Shown here in pieces: positions 51,133 to 60,861 of a DNA stretch of 64,000 bases. Position 1 is the stretch's first letter; each line of letters starts with the position of its first letter. Source of the DNA: an uncultured Bacteroidales bacterium. Its GTDB lineage: Bacteria; Bacteroidota; Bacteroidia; Bacteroidales; UBA932. The translations under genes and the position numbers were made by a program. The notes below the pieces were generated by a model, which was not told where the DNA came from, searched no databases, and saw nothing but the letters and a program-made list of their open reading frames with translations. The stretch lies in assembly GCA_900317845.1 (NCBI GenBank), contig ONII01000002.1:62001-126000 (forward strand), written 5' to 3'.

Positions 51133-51140
51133 CAAAGATA
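51133..51140 (-). promoter_or_regulatory. -7 promoter box of the foldase-OstA-galE operon
   Basis: CAAAGATA reads TATCTTTG on the minus strand, 8 bases before the ATG at 51124 and directly abutting the dacB stop codon. Confidence 0.5.
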
Positions 51141-52613
51141 CTAAATTTCTTCCATTAATAGCTTCAACAAGTGGGCCAAAACGGCGCGAACCTCCTTGGG
51201 GGTGGCTGTGGTGTGGTTGGTCATGATGGAGAGGGTAACCTCGGGCGAGCCGTCCGGCGCCAGGATATAGCCGGAGTAGCAGAGGACCCCGTCCATGGAG
51301 CCGCTTTTGATGCAGATGCGTTCGCGGCCGGCCTGGCTGGGCAGGAGCGCGCTCAAGGTGCCTTCTCCCGGGTGGGGAAGCGAGGAGAGGAAGGCGCCGA
51401 AGGCGGGGCTTTGCTGCATGGCCTGCAGGAAGCCCACCATCCATTCCGGCGACACGTAGTTCATGCGGGACAGGCCGCAGCCGTCTACCTGACGCACGCC
51501 GTCCGGGTCTATGCTAAGCTCCGTAAGTACCTGGCGCTGAGCGACCAGGCAGCTGTCAAAGAGGGCTACGCCGGTACGGTCTTCGCCCATGGCGCGGAAC
51601 AGGGCTTCCGCGTAGAAGTTGTCGCTGCGCACGTTGGTGATGCGGGCAATGTCCGCTATCGGGGCCGATACGGTCTCGCCCAGCACGGTTGGCTTGCCGG
51701 CCTTTTCTTCGGGAACGAAGCTGCCGGGGCGGATGTGCCCGCTGCGGTCCACATCGGCATAGCTGCCGGTGACCTCACAGCCGGTGTCCTGCAGGTATTT
51801 CCGGAAGTAGTAGGCGCAGGTGAGGGCCCCGAACTTGTTGGCAAAATGCTCGGTCTTGGGCTTGCGGTCGGTGGCGAAAGAGCCGCGGAGCTCTGCATGC
51901 GGGGCCAGGTCCGTGGTGTACAGGTACAGGCTGTTGCCCGTGCCCGCAGGCCCGGTTATGCTGTAGTTCTGGAAATGCAGCCAGGGGGTCTGGGGATAAG
52001 TCTGCTCCACCCGGGCGGGTTCGCCGGGCGTTGCTGCGCGCACGGCAAAGTCGATGGCATTGGCGTAAAAACTCAGCGCATTGGTTCCGGTTCCGTAATA
52101 GGTGCCAATGTCATCGTACCCCCAGGTGCGGTGCTCCAGGTTGCCCTCGAAGGCGGTTCCATCGCCCACAATCCGGCCATGGATGGCCTGGATGCCCGCT
52201 TCCTTGAGTAACGATTTCCATTGCCGGAAAAGCGTGCCGATGTCGGTGGCGATACTGTCCCGGGTGCCCAGAGTGGGGTCCCCGTGGCCGATAATGTATA
52301 CGTCTCCCTCCAGCACGCCATCCCTGATTTCTCCGGTGTAGCCCAACTCCGTGCGGAAGCGGCCGTCCGGACCAAAATAGTGGAGCGCCGTGCCGGTGGT
52401 GACCAGCTTCATGTTGGAGGCCGGGACCATGCGCCGGCTCTGATTCAGACTCACCAGGGTGCGTCCGTCGCGGTGGACGGCCAGGGCGCCCCATACGGCG
52501 TCCTTGAGCACACCGCTGTGGGACTGGCGGTTCACATATTGCTGGGCCGGGGTCTGCGCACCGGCGTGTACGAGGACCAGGAGTCCGCAAAGGAAGGCTG
52601 CGATTTTTTTCAT
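51141..52613 (-). CDS. dacB: D-alanyl-D-alanine carboxypeptidase/endopeptidase (PBP4 type)
   Basis: A 490-residue periplasmic peptidoglycan hydrolase (signal [20 protein letters not shown]). The serine active-site motifs are SxxK in VPASNMKLVTT near residue 66, SxN-type GLSRMNYVS and the KSG of ICIKSGSMDG near the C-terminus. The large insertion between the first two motifs is typical of PBP4. The start overlaps the GH95 stop (TGATG). Confidence 0.92.
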   Translation of the reverse strand: MKKIAAFLCGLLVLVHAGAQTPAQQYVNRQSHSGVLKDAVWGALAVHRDGRTLVSLNQSRRMVPASNMKLVTTGTALHYFGPDGRFRTELGYTGEIRDGVLEGDVYIIGHGDPTLGTRDSIATDIGTLFRQWKSLLKEAGIQAIHGRIVGDGTAFEGNLEHRTWGYDDIGTYYGTGTNALSFYANAIDFAVRAATPGEPARVEQTYPQTPWLHFQNYSITGPAGTGNSLYLYTTDLAPHAELRGSFATDRKPKTEHFANKFGALTCAYYFRKYLQDTGCEVTGSYADVDRSGHIRPGSFVPEEKAGKPTVLGETVSAPIADIARITNVRSDNFYAEALFRAMGEDRTGVALFDSCLVAQRQVLTELSIDPDGVRQVDGCGLSRMNYVSPEWMVGFLQAMQQSPAFGAFLSSLPHPGEGTLSALLPSQAGRERICIKSGSMDGVLCYSGYILAPDGSPEVTLSIMTNHTTATPKEVRAVLAHLLKLLMEEI

Positions 52614-54835
52614 CAGCGTACGGTATAGTTTGTCAGCCGGCCGTTTTTCCAGCGCATGTCCACGGTTTGGCCGGTGCGGGTGCGGAGGCCTTTTACCCAG
52701 CCGTCTGGCCAGGCTTGGGGCAGGGCGGGGAGGGGTGTCACCTGGTCCGGCGTGGACTGCAGGAGCATTTCCGCCACGCCCGCAGTGCCACCAAAGTTGC
52801 CGTCTATCTGGAACGGCGGATGGGCGTCCAGGAGGTTGGGGTAGGTGCCGCCGCCCCGGCGGGCGTCCTCCCCGGTGTAGCCGTCCGGGCTCACATAGCG
52901 GAGCAGGCGGCGGTACATGCGGTAGGCGTTTTCTGCATCGTGGAGGCGGGCATAGAGGTTCACGCGCCAGCCGCAGCTCCAGCCAGTGGTTTCAAAGCCT
53001 TTGATTTCCAGGGTTTTGAGGGCGGCGCTGGCCAGGGGCGTTCCGGCTTCTGTCTGGTGACCGGGGTAAACGCCAATCAGGTGGGACTGGTGGCGGTGCC
53101 AGGGTTCCGGCTCTTCCCAGTCGTGGTACCACTCCTGCAGGGCGCCGTTCCGGCCCACGTGGTAGCCACGCAGGCGGGGAAGGGTGGCATCGACCCGCTT
53201 TACAAAGGCGGTATCCCCCAGCTCCCGGGCGGCCGCGGCGGCGTCGGTGAGGCACTCGCGGACAATGGCCAGGTCTGCCGTGACCCCATAGGCGCTTCGG
53301 CCCTTATAGCCGTCCGGCGTCAGGTACATGTTTTCCGGGGAGGTGCCGGGGGAGGTGACAAGTTCCCCGTTTTTCTCGATTAGCAGACCCAGACAGAACT
53401 GCGCCGCGCCTTTGAGTACGGGGTAGTCCCGCCGGAGCGCTTTCCGGTCCCGGGTGAACAGCCAATGCTCCCAGATGTGGGTGCTCAGCCAGGCACCGCC
53501 CAGGTTCCAGTTGGCCCAGGAGGGGTCTCCGCTGCCTTCTCCCACGGGGCTGGTCATGGCCCAGATGTCGCTGTTGTGGGCCTCGCACCAGCCCTCCTGC
53601 ACCCCATAGTAGTTTCGCGCGGTTTGTGTGCCGTTCCGGGAAAGGTTGTGCAGAAAGCCCAGCAGGGAAGCATGCATCTCCGGCAGGGCGGTGCTTTCCG
53701 CCGGCCAGTAGTTTTCTTCCAGGTTGATGTTGGTGGTGTAGTTGCTGCTCCACGGCGGGGTGAGGCTCTCGTTCCACAGGCCTTGCAGGTTGGCCGGAAC
53801 GCTTTCCGTGCGGGAACTGGAGATGAGCAGGTATCGGCCATACTGGAAATACAGGGCCTCCAGTTCCGGATTGGCTTCTCCCTCGGCATAGCGCAGCAGC
53901 TGCCGGTCCGTGGGGAGCGCGCGGATACTGTCCGGCGTGGCACCCAGGTACAGTTGCACGCGGTCAAAAAGGGCCTTGTAGTCTTTTGTGTGGGCGTTTT
54001 CGAGCTGGCGCCAGCCTTTGGCGGCGGCCTGTTGCGCCAGGCGCAGTGAGGTCTCTTTGTACTCCCGGCCTTCCAGCACGGGGTCTTTGTCAAAGCCGTT
54101 GAAACTGGTGCGGTTGGCCACTACTATCAGCGCTTCCCGGGGACCGTCAATCACCAGGGCGTCCTCCGCGGCCTGCGCCTGTTCGCACAGGAGGGTGGTG
54201 CGGAAGTGGATGCCGTGCTCCGCGCTGTAGGTGTAGCCATCGGCAAAAAGGGTATGGCCGTCTGCTGCCAGGGTATGCGGCTGCTGGGAGTGCAGGCGCA
54301 GGGTAGCCCGGATGGGGGCTTCGCTGTGCAGGCGGAGTACAATGACGGAATCCGGAGCGCTCACCAGGTACTGGCAGGTGAAGGTTTTTCCGTCCCGGCG
54401 GTAGCTTACCGCGGCCCGCGCCCGGGAAAGGTCCAGAGCGCGCTGGTAGTCTGTTATTTGCGACCCTTCCGGATAGGTGATTTCCAGGGAGCCCAGCGGC
54501 TGGTAGCTGCTACTGTTCCGGCCTTGCAGGTGCCGTTGCAGTTCATCGGCCCTGCGGTAGTCCTCCTGCTCCAGGGCCTCGCGTACCAGGGGTAGCCAGG
54601 CGGCCGGGGCGGTGGTGTCCCGGAAAGGCTCGCCGGTCCATAAAGTAATGTCGTTCAGGGAAATACGGTCTGTTTGCGTGCCGCCGTATACCATGGCACC
54701 CAGCTGCCCGTTTCCCAGCGGAAGAGCCTCTTCAAAAAAAGCCGCCGGCTCTCCGTAATGCAACGAGAGCGACGGCCGGGGGGAGCAGGCCAGGGCCAGC
54801 ATGCCTCCCAGAAGAAGCAGCCTATGGGCGTTCAT
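52613..54835 (-). CDS. Glycoside hydrolase family 95 (alpha-L-fucosidase or galactosidase)
   Basis: A 740-residue secreted enzyme with a lipoprotein-like signal ([17 protein letters not shown]). GH95 segments are clear: [18 protein letters not shown] at the N-terminus, [29 protein letters not shown], then [26 protein letters not shown] and [14 protein letters not shown] with active-site residues. It would remove terminal L-fucose or L-galactose from plant or host glycans. It is unusual in lying between upp and dacB with 2 bases and 1 base of spacing, and no sugar-uptake genes are close by. Confidence 0.9.
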   Translation of the reverse strand: MNAHRLLLLGGMLALACSPRPSLSLHYGEPAAFFEEALPLGNGQLGAMVYGGTQTDRISLNDITLWTGEPFRDTTAPAAWLPLVREALEQEDYRRADELQRHLQGRNSSSYQPLGSLEITYPEGSQITDYQRALDLSRARAAVSYRRDGKTFTCQYLVSAPDSVIVLRLHSEAPIRATLRLHSQQPHTLAADGHTLFADGYTYSAEHGIHFRTTLLCEQAQAAEDALVIDGPREALIVVANRTSFNGFDKDPVLEGREYKETSLRLAQQAAAKGWRQLENAHTKDYKALFDRVQLYLGATPDSIRALPTDRQLLRYAEGEANPELEALYFQYGRYLLISSSRTESVPANLQGLWNESLTPPWSSNYTTNINLEENYWPAESTALPEMHASLLGFLHNLSRNGTQTARNYYGVQEGWCEAHNSDIWAMTSPVGEGSGDPSWANWNLGGAWLSTHIWEHWLFTRDRKALRRDYPVLKGAAQFCLGLLIEKNGELVTSPGTSPENMYLTPDGYKGRSAYGVTADLAIVRECLTDAAAAARELGDTAFVKRVDATLPRLRGYHVGRNGALQEWYHDWEEPEPWHRHQSHLIGVYPGHQTEAGTPLASAALKTLEIKGFETTGWSCGWRVNLYARLHDAENAYRMYRRLLRYVSPDGYTGEDARRGGGTYPNLLDAHPPFQIDGNFGGTAGVAEMLLQSTPDQVTPLPALPQAWPDGWVKGLRTRTGQTVDMRWKNGRLTNYTVR

Positions 54836-54837
54836 GT

Positions 54838-55467
54838 TTACTTGGTGCCGAAGATGCGGTCGCCGGCGTCTCCCAGGCCCGGAACAATGTAGGCGTTCTC
54901 GTTCAGGCGCTCATCTACCGCGGCAACGTAAATGTCCACATCCGGGTGCTCCTGCTGGACTTTGGCGATACCTTCCGGTGCGGCCACCAGGCACATCAGG
55001 CGGATGTTCTTGCAGCCGCGCTCCTTGAGCATGGCAATGCCGTCGCAGGCGCTGCCGCCGGTTGCCAGCATGGGATCCGTGAGGATAACCAGCCGGTTTT
55101 CAATGTCCTTGGGCAGTTTGCAGAAATAAACCACCGGTTTGTGCGTCTCTTCGTCCCGGTAAAGGCCGATGTGACCTACCTTGGCCACGGGCAGCAGGCT
55201 CAGCAGGCCGTCCACCATGCCCATGCCGGCGCGCAGGATGGGGACGATGGCCAGTTTGCGGCCATTCACCATCTTGGCGGTCATGGGGCAGATGGGGGTC
55301 TCGATTTGCACATCCATCAGGGCAATGTCACGGGTGACTTCGTAGCCCATCAGCATGGCAATTTCTTTCAGGAGTTCGCGGAAATCCTTGGAGCCGGTTT
55401 CCTTCATTCGCATGATCGTGAGCTTGTGCTGGACCATGGGGTGGTCGATAACGTGGAGTTGACTCAT
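54838..55467 (-). CDS. upp: Uracil phosphoribosyltransferase
   Basis: A 209-residue pyrimidine-salvage enzyme making UMP from uracil and PRPP. Visible are [15 protein letters not shown] near residue 75, the PRPP-binding [19 protein letters not shown] near residues 129-147 and the uracil-site [15 protein letters not shown] at the C-terminus. A full -33/-7 promoter lies upstream, and GH95 follows 2 bases after the stop. Confidence 0.96.
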   Translation of the reverse strand: MSQLHVIDHPMVQHKLTIMRMKETGSKDFRELLKEIAMLMGYEVTRDIALMDVQIETPICPMTAKMVNGRKLAIVPILRAGMGMVDGLLSLLPVAKVGHIGLYRDEETHKPVVYFCKLPKDIENRLVILTDPMLATGGSACDGIAMLKERGCKNIRLMCLVAAPEGIAKVQQEHPDVDIYVAAVDERLNENAYIVPGLGDAGDRIFGTK

Positions 55468-55491
55468 AGTATTAATAATGGTTCAAACAGT

Positions 55492-55523
55492 CAAAGTTAC
55501 GGATTTGGGCCGACTTTTGCAAA
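55492..55523 (-). promoter_or_regulatory. Full promoter of upp
   Basis: CAAAGTTA at 55492-55499 (TAACTTTG on the minus strand) and CAAA at 55520-55523 (TTTG) have a 20-base spacer, a perfect Bacteroidota promoter. Confidence 0.65.
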
Positions 55524-55571
55524 AGGATGCAAAGTTTTTTTATTATCTTCGCATATTCAAAACGAACGAGT

Positions 55572-57155
55572 ATGCAAGGACTTAACAAAGGTAAAAAAAC
55601 AGCCCTCATTTGGGCGGGAGCCATCCTGGCGGGGTTTATCCTGTGCGGATGCATCGTCAACGCAGTGGCTAAGCATCAGCTTAGGACGGCCGTAGCCCAA
55701 ATCCCCGGGGCCGATATCCAAATCGGCAAGATCCACCTTTCCCTGCTGGCCGGAAACCTGGAACTGAAGCATGTGGACCTTTCCATTCGGGACACCACGG
55801 ATGCCGGACCGGACCTGGAAGGACACATCAAAGCCATTCAGCTCAAGCACGTGCACTGGTTCCGCCTCCTCAAAGGCGAGGCCCGGGCAGACCGCCTGCT
55901 CCTCCGGGAGCCGGATGTCCGCCTGCTCCTGAAAGCGCCTAAGGCGGAGGAACCGGACTCGGCCCAAACCCAGGAGTCCTTCCTCAAGAAGGTTTCCCTC
56001 GCGGAGTTCCGGGTAGAAAAGGGCCGGATCGGCCTTCGCAGCAAGGCGGATTCTACCCGGGTATCGGCACAGGACCTCCACGTATCCGTAAGCGAGATCG
56101 ACCTGAACTTCCCTGAGGCCGTCTTTGCCTTCAACGACAGCACCTACCGTGTGTCCGTGGACAGCCTGGATTACCGGGATGCTTTGGCCCTTACCCGCTA
56201 TCAGGTGGGGCATCTGGCCACTGCGGACGCCGGCCCCGTAGAAGCCTGGAACCTGCACCTTTACAACTGCGTGAAGCCGGAAGAAGTGGCGGAGCGCATG
56301 GGCAAGGTGGCGGCCATGTGGTTCGATGTCAAACTGGACACCCTCTCCATCAGCGCCCTCAACATTCCCCGCATGCTCAACGGTAAACGCGCAGCCATCG
56401 ACAACATCCATCTTGCCGGAACGGAGGCCACCATTTTGCAGGACGACCGCTACCCGCCGGCAGTCCCCTATGCTACAATACAGGAAGGCATCAACGCCGT
56501 GGAATGGCCCCTGCAGCTTAACCACATAGACGCGCATCTGGATACCTTTACCTTCATTTGGGAGACTACGCACGTGAACCGCGGCGCCTACCCTATGCAC
56601 AAAGTCTTTGTAGATATCTCCTCCGTGAGCAATGCGCCCGGAAATGTGATGACAATGAATGTAAAGGCCGGTCGCCCCAACCACAGCCGCCTGACGATGA
56701 CCCTTTCCACCAAGAATGACAAACGGGAAAGCACCAAAGGCACCCTGAAAATCCTGGGGCTGGAAGCCTCCAAGCTGGATTCTTTCACCCGGCCGCTCTT
56801 CGGGGCAACCGTCCAGGCCAATTTCCACCAGATGGACTGTGAATTCAAAGGAGACAAGAACCAGCTGGACGCCGACTTCTGCATGATCTATGACCACCTG
56901 TCCGTAAAGGCCTGGGGAGATAAATCGGCCCCTGTCCAGTTTGTGGCACAGAATAGCGGCCTGGCCACCTTCCTGGCCAACCTGCTGCTGCCCAAGGCCA
57001 ATCCTTCCTCTCCCGGGAAAGAGCCCAAGGAGGTGGAGTTCAGCTTTACGCGCAACCCCATGCAGCCTTACCCGGCCTATCTGGTCCAGAGTGTCACCGG
57101 CGGCATGCTCCACACCTTGCTTCCCGGCGGAAAAATTCGCTCCTCAAAAAAATAA
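55572..57155 (+). CDS. AsmA-like (DUF748-type) envelope protein
   Basis: A 527-residue protein with a single N-terminal membrane helix (ALIWAGAILAGFILCGCIVN) and a long periplasmic beta-rich region (AQIPGADIQIGKIHLSLLAG, LELKHVDLSIRDT and similar). The pattern is that of AsmA/DUF748 proteins, which in other bacteria bridge the membranes and move phospholipid. The longer frame upstream is rejected in favour of the ATG at 55572. It is followed 15 bases later by a serine hydrolase gene. Confidence 0.75.
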   Translation: MQGLNKGKKTALIWAGAILAGFILCGCIVNAVAKHQLRTAVAQIPGADIQIGKIHLSLLAGNLELKHVDLSIRDTTDAGPDLEGHIKAIQLKHVHWFRLLKGEARADRLLLREPDVRLLLKAPKAEEPDSAQTQESFLKKVSLAEFRVEKGRIGLRSKADSTRVSAQDLHVSVSEIDLNFPEAVFAFNDSTYRVSVDSLDYRDALALTRYQVGHLATADAGPVEAWNLHLYNCVKPEEVAERMGKVAAMWFDVKLDTLSISALNIPRMLNGKRAAIDNIHLAGTEATILQDDRYPPAVPYATIQEGINAVEWPLQLNHIDAHLDTFTFIWETTHVNRGAYPMHKVFVDISSVSNAPGNVMTMNVKAGRPNHSRLTMTLSTKNDKRESTKGTLKILGLEASKLDSFTRPLFGATVQANFHQMDCEFKGDKNQLDADFCMIYDHLSVKAWGDKSAPVQFVAQNSGLATFLANLLLPKANPSSPGKEPKEVEFSFTRNPMQPYPAYLVQSVTGGMLHTLLPGGKIRSSKK

Positions 57156-57170
57156 CAACCTTGCTTGACG

Positions 57171-58499
57171 ATGAATAAAAAGAACCTCGGCCGACTTGCG
57201 CTCTGCACGCTGCTTCTTGCCCTACTGGGCGGATGTCTGTACTTGAACACCCTCATGCCCATCATCACGGGCTATGCCGCCAAGAATCTGGCATCGGCCG
57301 TGTTTGTATCGGGCCGCAACCAGCAGGACGTAGAGCAGCTGGACCTGAATTTCTCCTTTATCAAGTACACCCGCAACAAGGTGGATTACGCCTCCAAGAC
57401 GGTTACGAGCCGATTCCTGTGGGCATCGTCCACCGCCGCCTACCGCGAAGGGTACGGTGTCACCCTGCTTCGGGGAAGGGAGCAAGACGCTTTTCTGGCA
57501 CAAACCTACCCGCTCCCGAAGGTGGCCGCCTACGAAGAAACCCTCCAGTGGGGCGATTCGGCAGAAATAGCCCGCCTGGATCCCCTTGCCAAGGCGTTTG
57601 TGGACGACAAAGCCTACAACGGTACCCCCTTCGCCTTCGTCGTGCTGCACAAAGGAAAACTGGTGGCCGAACGTTACGGGAAAGGCATTACGCCGGAAAC
57701 CAAGCTCCTGAGCTGGAGCATGGGAAAAAGTTTCACCAGCGCCATCACGGGCATCATGGTGGGCGACTCCCTGGTGAGCCTTCACGCACCTATGGACATT
57801 CCCCAGTGGCAGGCCGATGAACGCAAAAACATCACCCTGAACAACCTGCTGCAAATGCAGAGCGGCCTGCAATGGAACGAAGACTACGGCAACCGGTCCG
57901 ACGTAAACCTCATGCTGCACCGGGAGGAGGACATGGGTCTGTTCGCCCTGAACAAACCGCTGGAGCATGCGCCCGGCACACACTGGTATTACTCCAGCGG
58001 CACCACCAACATTGTCATGCGTTATCTGCGCAGCCAATTTGACAATGACCAGGCCTTCCTCACCTACCTGCGGGAACGCCTCTTTGGACCGCTGCACATT
58101 GCCAATCCGTACTTTGAGCAAGACATGAGCGGCACCCCCGTAGGCTCCTCCTACCTATACGTGACCGCCCGCGACTTTGCCCGCTTCGGACAGATGTATC
58201 TGGACGATGGTTGCGCGAACGGCCAGCGTATCCTGCCGGAGGGCTGGGTGGAATATACGGCAACCCCTGCCTCAGCCAGCGAGGGCCGCTACGGCGCCTT
58301 CTTCTGGCTCAATCGTTGCAAGGTATGCCCGGACGTCCCGGAAGACATGTTCTCCTGCAATGGCCACGACGGCCAGCAGATTTACATCATCCCGTCCAAG
58401 GATTTGGTGGTGGTGGTTCTGGGCTACTCGCCCAAACGTTGTATTGACTTCAACGCCCTGCTAAAGGACATTATGGAGAAAACAGACGATGGAAGATAA
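57171..58499 (+). CDS. Serine hydrolase, class C beta-lactamase-like
   Basis: A 442-residue exported or membrane-anchored protein (N-terminal hydrophobic segment LALCTLLLALLGGCLYL with a possible lipobox). The beta-lactamase/transpeptidase-like fold shows SxxK in LSWSMGKSFTSAITG near residue 183, YxN-type WYYSSGTTN, and a C-terminal GHDGQQIYIIPSKDLVVVVLG in place of the KTG strand. It may act on peptidoglycan stem peptides or esters. A TTG upstream is rejected in favour of the ATG at 57171. It overlaps the next gene by 11 bases. Confidence 0.85.
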   Translation: MNKKNLGRLALCTLLLALLGGCLYLNTLMPIITGYAAKNLASAVFVSGRNQQDVEQLDLNFSFIKYTRNKVDYASKTVTSRFLWASSTAAYREGYGVTLLRGREQDAFLAQTYPLPKVAAYEETLQWGDSAEIARLDPLAKAFVDDKAYNGTPFAFVVLHKGKLVAERYGKGITPETKLLSWSMGKSFTSAITGIMVGDSLVSLHAPMDIPQWQADERKNITLNNLLQMQSGLQWNEDYGNRSDVNLMLHREEDMGLFALNKPLEHAPGTHWYYSSGTTNIVMRYLRSQFDNDQAFLTYLRERLFGPLHIANPYFEQDMSGTPVGSSYLYVTARDFARFGQMYLDDGCANGQRILPEGWVEYTATPASASEGRYGAFFWLNRCKVCPDVPEDMFSCNGHDGQQIYIIPSKDLVVVVLGYSPKRCIDFNALLKDIMEKTDDGR

Positions 58500-58875
58500 A
58501 AACTTCACAACGCAAGAACTCGCGCAGTACAAGAAAAACTTCAACGAGAAAGATTTCTGGAAAAAGCTGCGCCGGATGGCCTACAAAGTGGGCTCCAAGA
58601 TGATATACTATGCCCTGGTGCTCTATTACACCTTCACGGACGAGAACACCCCGGCCCGCTACAAGGCGGTGATTGCCGGCGCCCTGGGCTACTTTATCCT
58701 GCCACTGGACCTTATTCCGGACTTTCTTCCCTTCACCGGCATGGCCGACGACTGGGCGGCGCTACTGGCTGCCGTCACGTACGTAGCCACGGCCATCACC
58801 CCGGACATCAAGGCCCGGGCCCAGCTCAAACTGCAGGACTGGTTCTCCAACCCGGATTTGGGGGATCTTCGCTAA
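58489..58875 (+). CDS. DUF1232 (YkvA-like) membrane protein
   Basis: A 128-residue protein. The core ALGYFILPLDLIPDFLPFTGMADDWAALLAA is the DUF1232 signature (a helix hairpin with the PLDLIPD motif), flanked by a basic N-terminal region. The function of the family is unknown. It overlaps the hydrolase gene by 11 bases, so AsmA-like, hydrolase and DUF1232 genes form one operon. Confidence 0.85.
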   Translation: MEDKNFTTQELAQYKKNFNEKDFWKKLRRMAYKVGSKMIYYALVLYYTFTDENTPARYKAVIAGALGYFILPLDLIPDFLPFTGMADDWAALLAAVTYVATAITPDIKARAQLKLQDWFSNPDLGDLR

Positions 58876-58889
58876 ATTAGCGCAAACAA

Positions 58890-59058
58890 CTATATACCGA
58901 AGACGCTGGCGTGGGAAGAGCGGAGCTCCGGCTGCCGCATATACTCCTCGGCCTTTCGGACGGTTTCGGCAAAAGACTGTCCTGTAACGCGCGTGTTGCC
59001 CTCCTTGTAGCGGATTTCGCCACGCCCCCCCCCCATCTTTGAGGGGGGCAAGTAATAG
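58890..59058 (-). pseudogene. Possible coding remnant of an unrecognised protein
   Basis: The minus strand is open with a protein-like sequence (GEIRYKEGNTRVTGQSFAET to a stop at 58890-58892, ending SSHASVFGI), but no start is seen. The 5' side runs into a hairpin made of a C run, ATCTTTGA and a G run around 59024-59047. It looks like the tail of a lost gene. The family is not recognised. Confidence 0.3.
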
Positions 59059-60204
59059 CTACTTCTTTATTTCCTTCCGCACATACCGCTCACCGGTGGT
59101 CTCTTTCACGGCTTCGATGAAGGCGGGGGAGTAGGCGGGTGAGGTGTGGCGGCCTGGGACGATTTCGCCATCCTTGGAAGGACGCATAATTTGGTCGTTA
59201 TGCTTGACGATGAGGAGCTTGGCCAGTTTGTCCCAGCGCTTCATCATTTTGTCGGTGTAGCCGATGGTCTTGGCGGTGAGATAGTCCGTAAGCTCTCCGG
59301 CGGTAAGGCAGGCGGCGTGTTCCTCTACAGCAGCCTGGTCATTCTCATAGTAGTCTTCCAGTTCCTTCTGGGCATCTCGTAAATCTCCTATCATTGCACT
59401 CCAGCGGGGATAGACCATATTGGCCACCCAGTTGCACATCCAGAAGGCGCTGTCAAAAGAGAATTCCGTGATGTTGTTGTTCTCGCGACGGAAGGGATCC
59501 GGAATGCGGTCGATGCCGCAGTACACGGGCACATAGGCCACCGTAGTGGCATCGTCCATATTGAAATAGGTCATGCCGCTCTGCTGGCAACCGATGGGAC
59601 GTTCGCGGAACATCTTGGTGCCGTCCGGGGCCTCGAAGTTTACGGGCTGGTTGCGGTAGGGGGAGGCCCAGGGACCGGCGCTGGCATCGGCCGTCATATC
59701 CAGGGCGGTACCCTCGTAGTGGTCACGCATATCGTTCTGGATGTCGCGGTAGCTCACGGGAGCGTTGGGCTTGATCCAGAGGGGAAGGTCGTCATGCACG
59801 GAGAGGTCCCCGTTCAGGAAAGGCAGGTATTCATCCATCACCTCCGTATCATAGTGGTGTCGATAGAAGCTCCACACGCGGGCCTCGCAGTAGCGGATGG
59901 CGCCCCAGTCCAGCGGACCATAGGCCTCGCGGAAGCTGAAATCGGCGTCCGGACCCTCGTAGTAGCCCATCTCGCGGGCGAAGGAGATGACATCGGCGCT
60001 ATACATGGTCTCGCCGTCCGGGGTAACGCAGAAGCCCAGTTTCTTATCGGCCTTCTTCGCCTGGGGGAACTGGCGGATGCGGCTGGAGTTGGCGTATGCG
60101 CTGATGCAGTCGTCGGGTACGCGGCGGGCCACCCATACCGCACCCTTGCGGCCGGGACCCTTGCCGATGAGTTCCATGATCCAGGCCTCGTCCTTGTCAC
60201 ACAC
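59059..60204 (-). pseudogene. Truncated C69-family dipeptidase
   Basis: 381 codons that match the C-terminal two thirds of secreted C69 dipeptidases (VCDKDEAWIMELIGKGPG, VWVARRVPDDCISAYANSSR, FRERPIGCQQSG). Full members have about 550 residues and begin with a signal peptide and the catalytic Cys of a mature CTNLIVG-like start; all of that, about 170 residues, is missing. Homology ends abruptly at about 60205, and the codons upstream are unrelated. There is no proper start, only a GTG. The gene was probably broken by insertion or deletion at the edge of the HipBST locus. Confidence 0.75.
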
Positions 60205-60207
60205 CGT

Positions 60208-60221
60208 CGCTTTGCAAAGCG
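60208..60221. repeat. 14-bp perfect palindrome at the breakpoint of the dipeptidase
   Basis: CGCTTTGCAAAGCG is a perfect 14-bp palindrome exactly where homology to the dipeptidase stops. It may be a recombination scar or an insertion site. Confidence 0.5.
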
Positions 60222-60260
60222 CCGGCAGAGGGCGTGTCCGACAAAGGAGGACATGCCAAA

Positions 60261-60325
60261 AATTACATTCGTTGTGATGTAATATGAGAATTATTTCTTA
60301 TATTTGCATCCGAACGAATGTAATT
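60261..60325. promoter_or_regulatory. Paired operators around the HipBST promoter
   Basis: AATTACATTCGTT at 60261-60273 is the exact reverse complement of AACGAATGTAATT at 60313-60325 (13 bp), and an extra half site ATGTAAT lies at 60277-60283. The two copies flank the -7 box; the right one ends at the base before the HipB start codon. Two dimers of the HTH protein could bind both and loop or bridge over the promoter, giving autorepression. Confidence 0.65.
60299..60306 (+). promoter_or_regulatory. -7 promoter box of the HipBST operon
   Basis: TATATTTG lies 19 bases before the ATG at 60326, between the two operator copies. Confidence 0.6.
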
Positions 60326-60532
60326 ATGAATAGTAACCTCATATCTTCCACTTTAAAATCCCTGCGGAAAGAGCACGGTCTCACGCAGGTGGACCTGGCG
60401 ATGAAATCCGGCGTAGGCCTGAATTTCGTGCGCGAATTGGAACAAGGCAAGGCTACCGTCCGTATGGACAAGGTTGCCCAAGTGTTTAACCTGTTTGGAT
60501 ATGAACTGGTTCCTCAAAAGAAGGTAAGATGA
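60326..60532 (+). CDS. hipB: HipB-like antitoxin of a three-gene HipBST module
   Basis: A 68-residue XRE helix-turn-helix protein (LKSLRKEHGLTQVDLAMKSG then LNFVRELEQGKATVRMDKVA). The earlier in-frame start at 60284 lies upstream of the promoter box and is rejected. It should repress its own promoter at the paired operators. Its stop overlaps the start of the next gene by 3-4 bases (ATGA). Confidence 0.82.
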   Translation: MNSNLISSTLKSLRKEHGLTQVDLAMKSGVGLNFVRELEQGKATVRMDKVAQVFNLFGYELVPQKKVR

Positions 60533-60861
60533 GTAAAGCATTGATTCAATACAAAGGGATAAACGCCGGCATCTTGAAAGAAACAGATGAGGGATATGAG
60601 TTCTCATATAACGAAGAGTATCTTGCCGATGCTGCATCCGCGCCCGTCAGCCTGACTCTACCGTTGACCGACAAGCCATATAAGTCTTCGGTTCTTTTCC
60701 CTTTTTTTGACGGCCTAATCCCTGAGGGCTGGCTTTTGGACATAGCACTGCGCAATACGGATATCAGCGAGTTGGACAGATTTGCCCTGCTTCTTCTCTG
60801 TTGTAAGGACTGCGTTGGCGCAGTAAGTGTAATTCCCATAAAAGAGGAAGGCGATGAGTAA
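60529..60861 (+). CDS. hipS: HipS-like protein (HipA N-terminal subdomain as a separate gene)
   Basis: A 110-residue protein that matches only the N-terminal HipA_N region: LPLTDKPYKSSVLFPFFDGL followed by IPEGWLLDIALRN. In the HipBST system of enteropathogenic E. coli this small protein is the actual antitoxin of the kinase. It overlaps its neighbours by 4 and 8 bases, so the three proteins are made together. Confidence 0.82.
   Translation: MSKALIQYKGINAGILKETDEGYEFSYNEEYLADAASAPVSLTLPLTDKPYKSSVLFPFFDGLIPEGWLLDIALRNTDISELDRFALLLLCCKDCVGAVSVIPIKEEGDE

Noticed and set aside
59024..59047. C-run/G-run hairpin after the dipeptidase as a functional element
   Set aside because: Long homopolymers are prone to sequencing error and the hairpin has no further context, so it is only mentioned with the adjoining remnant.
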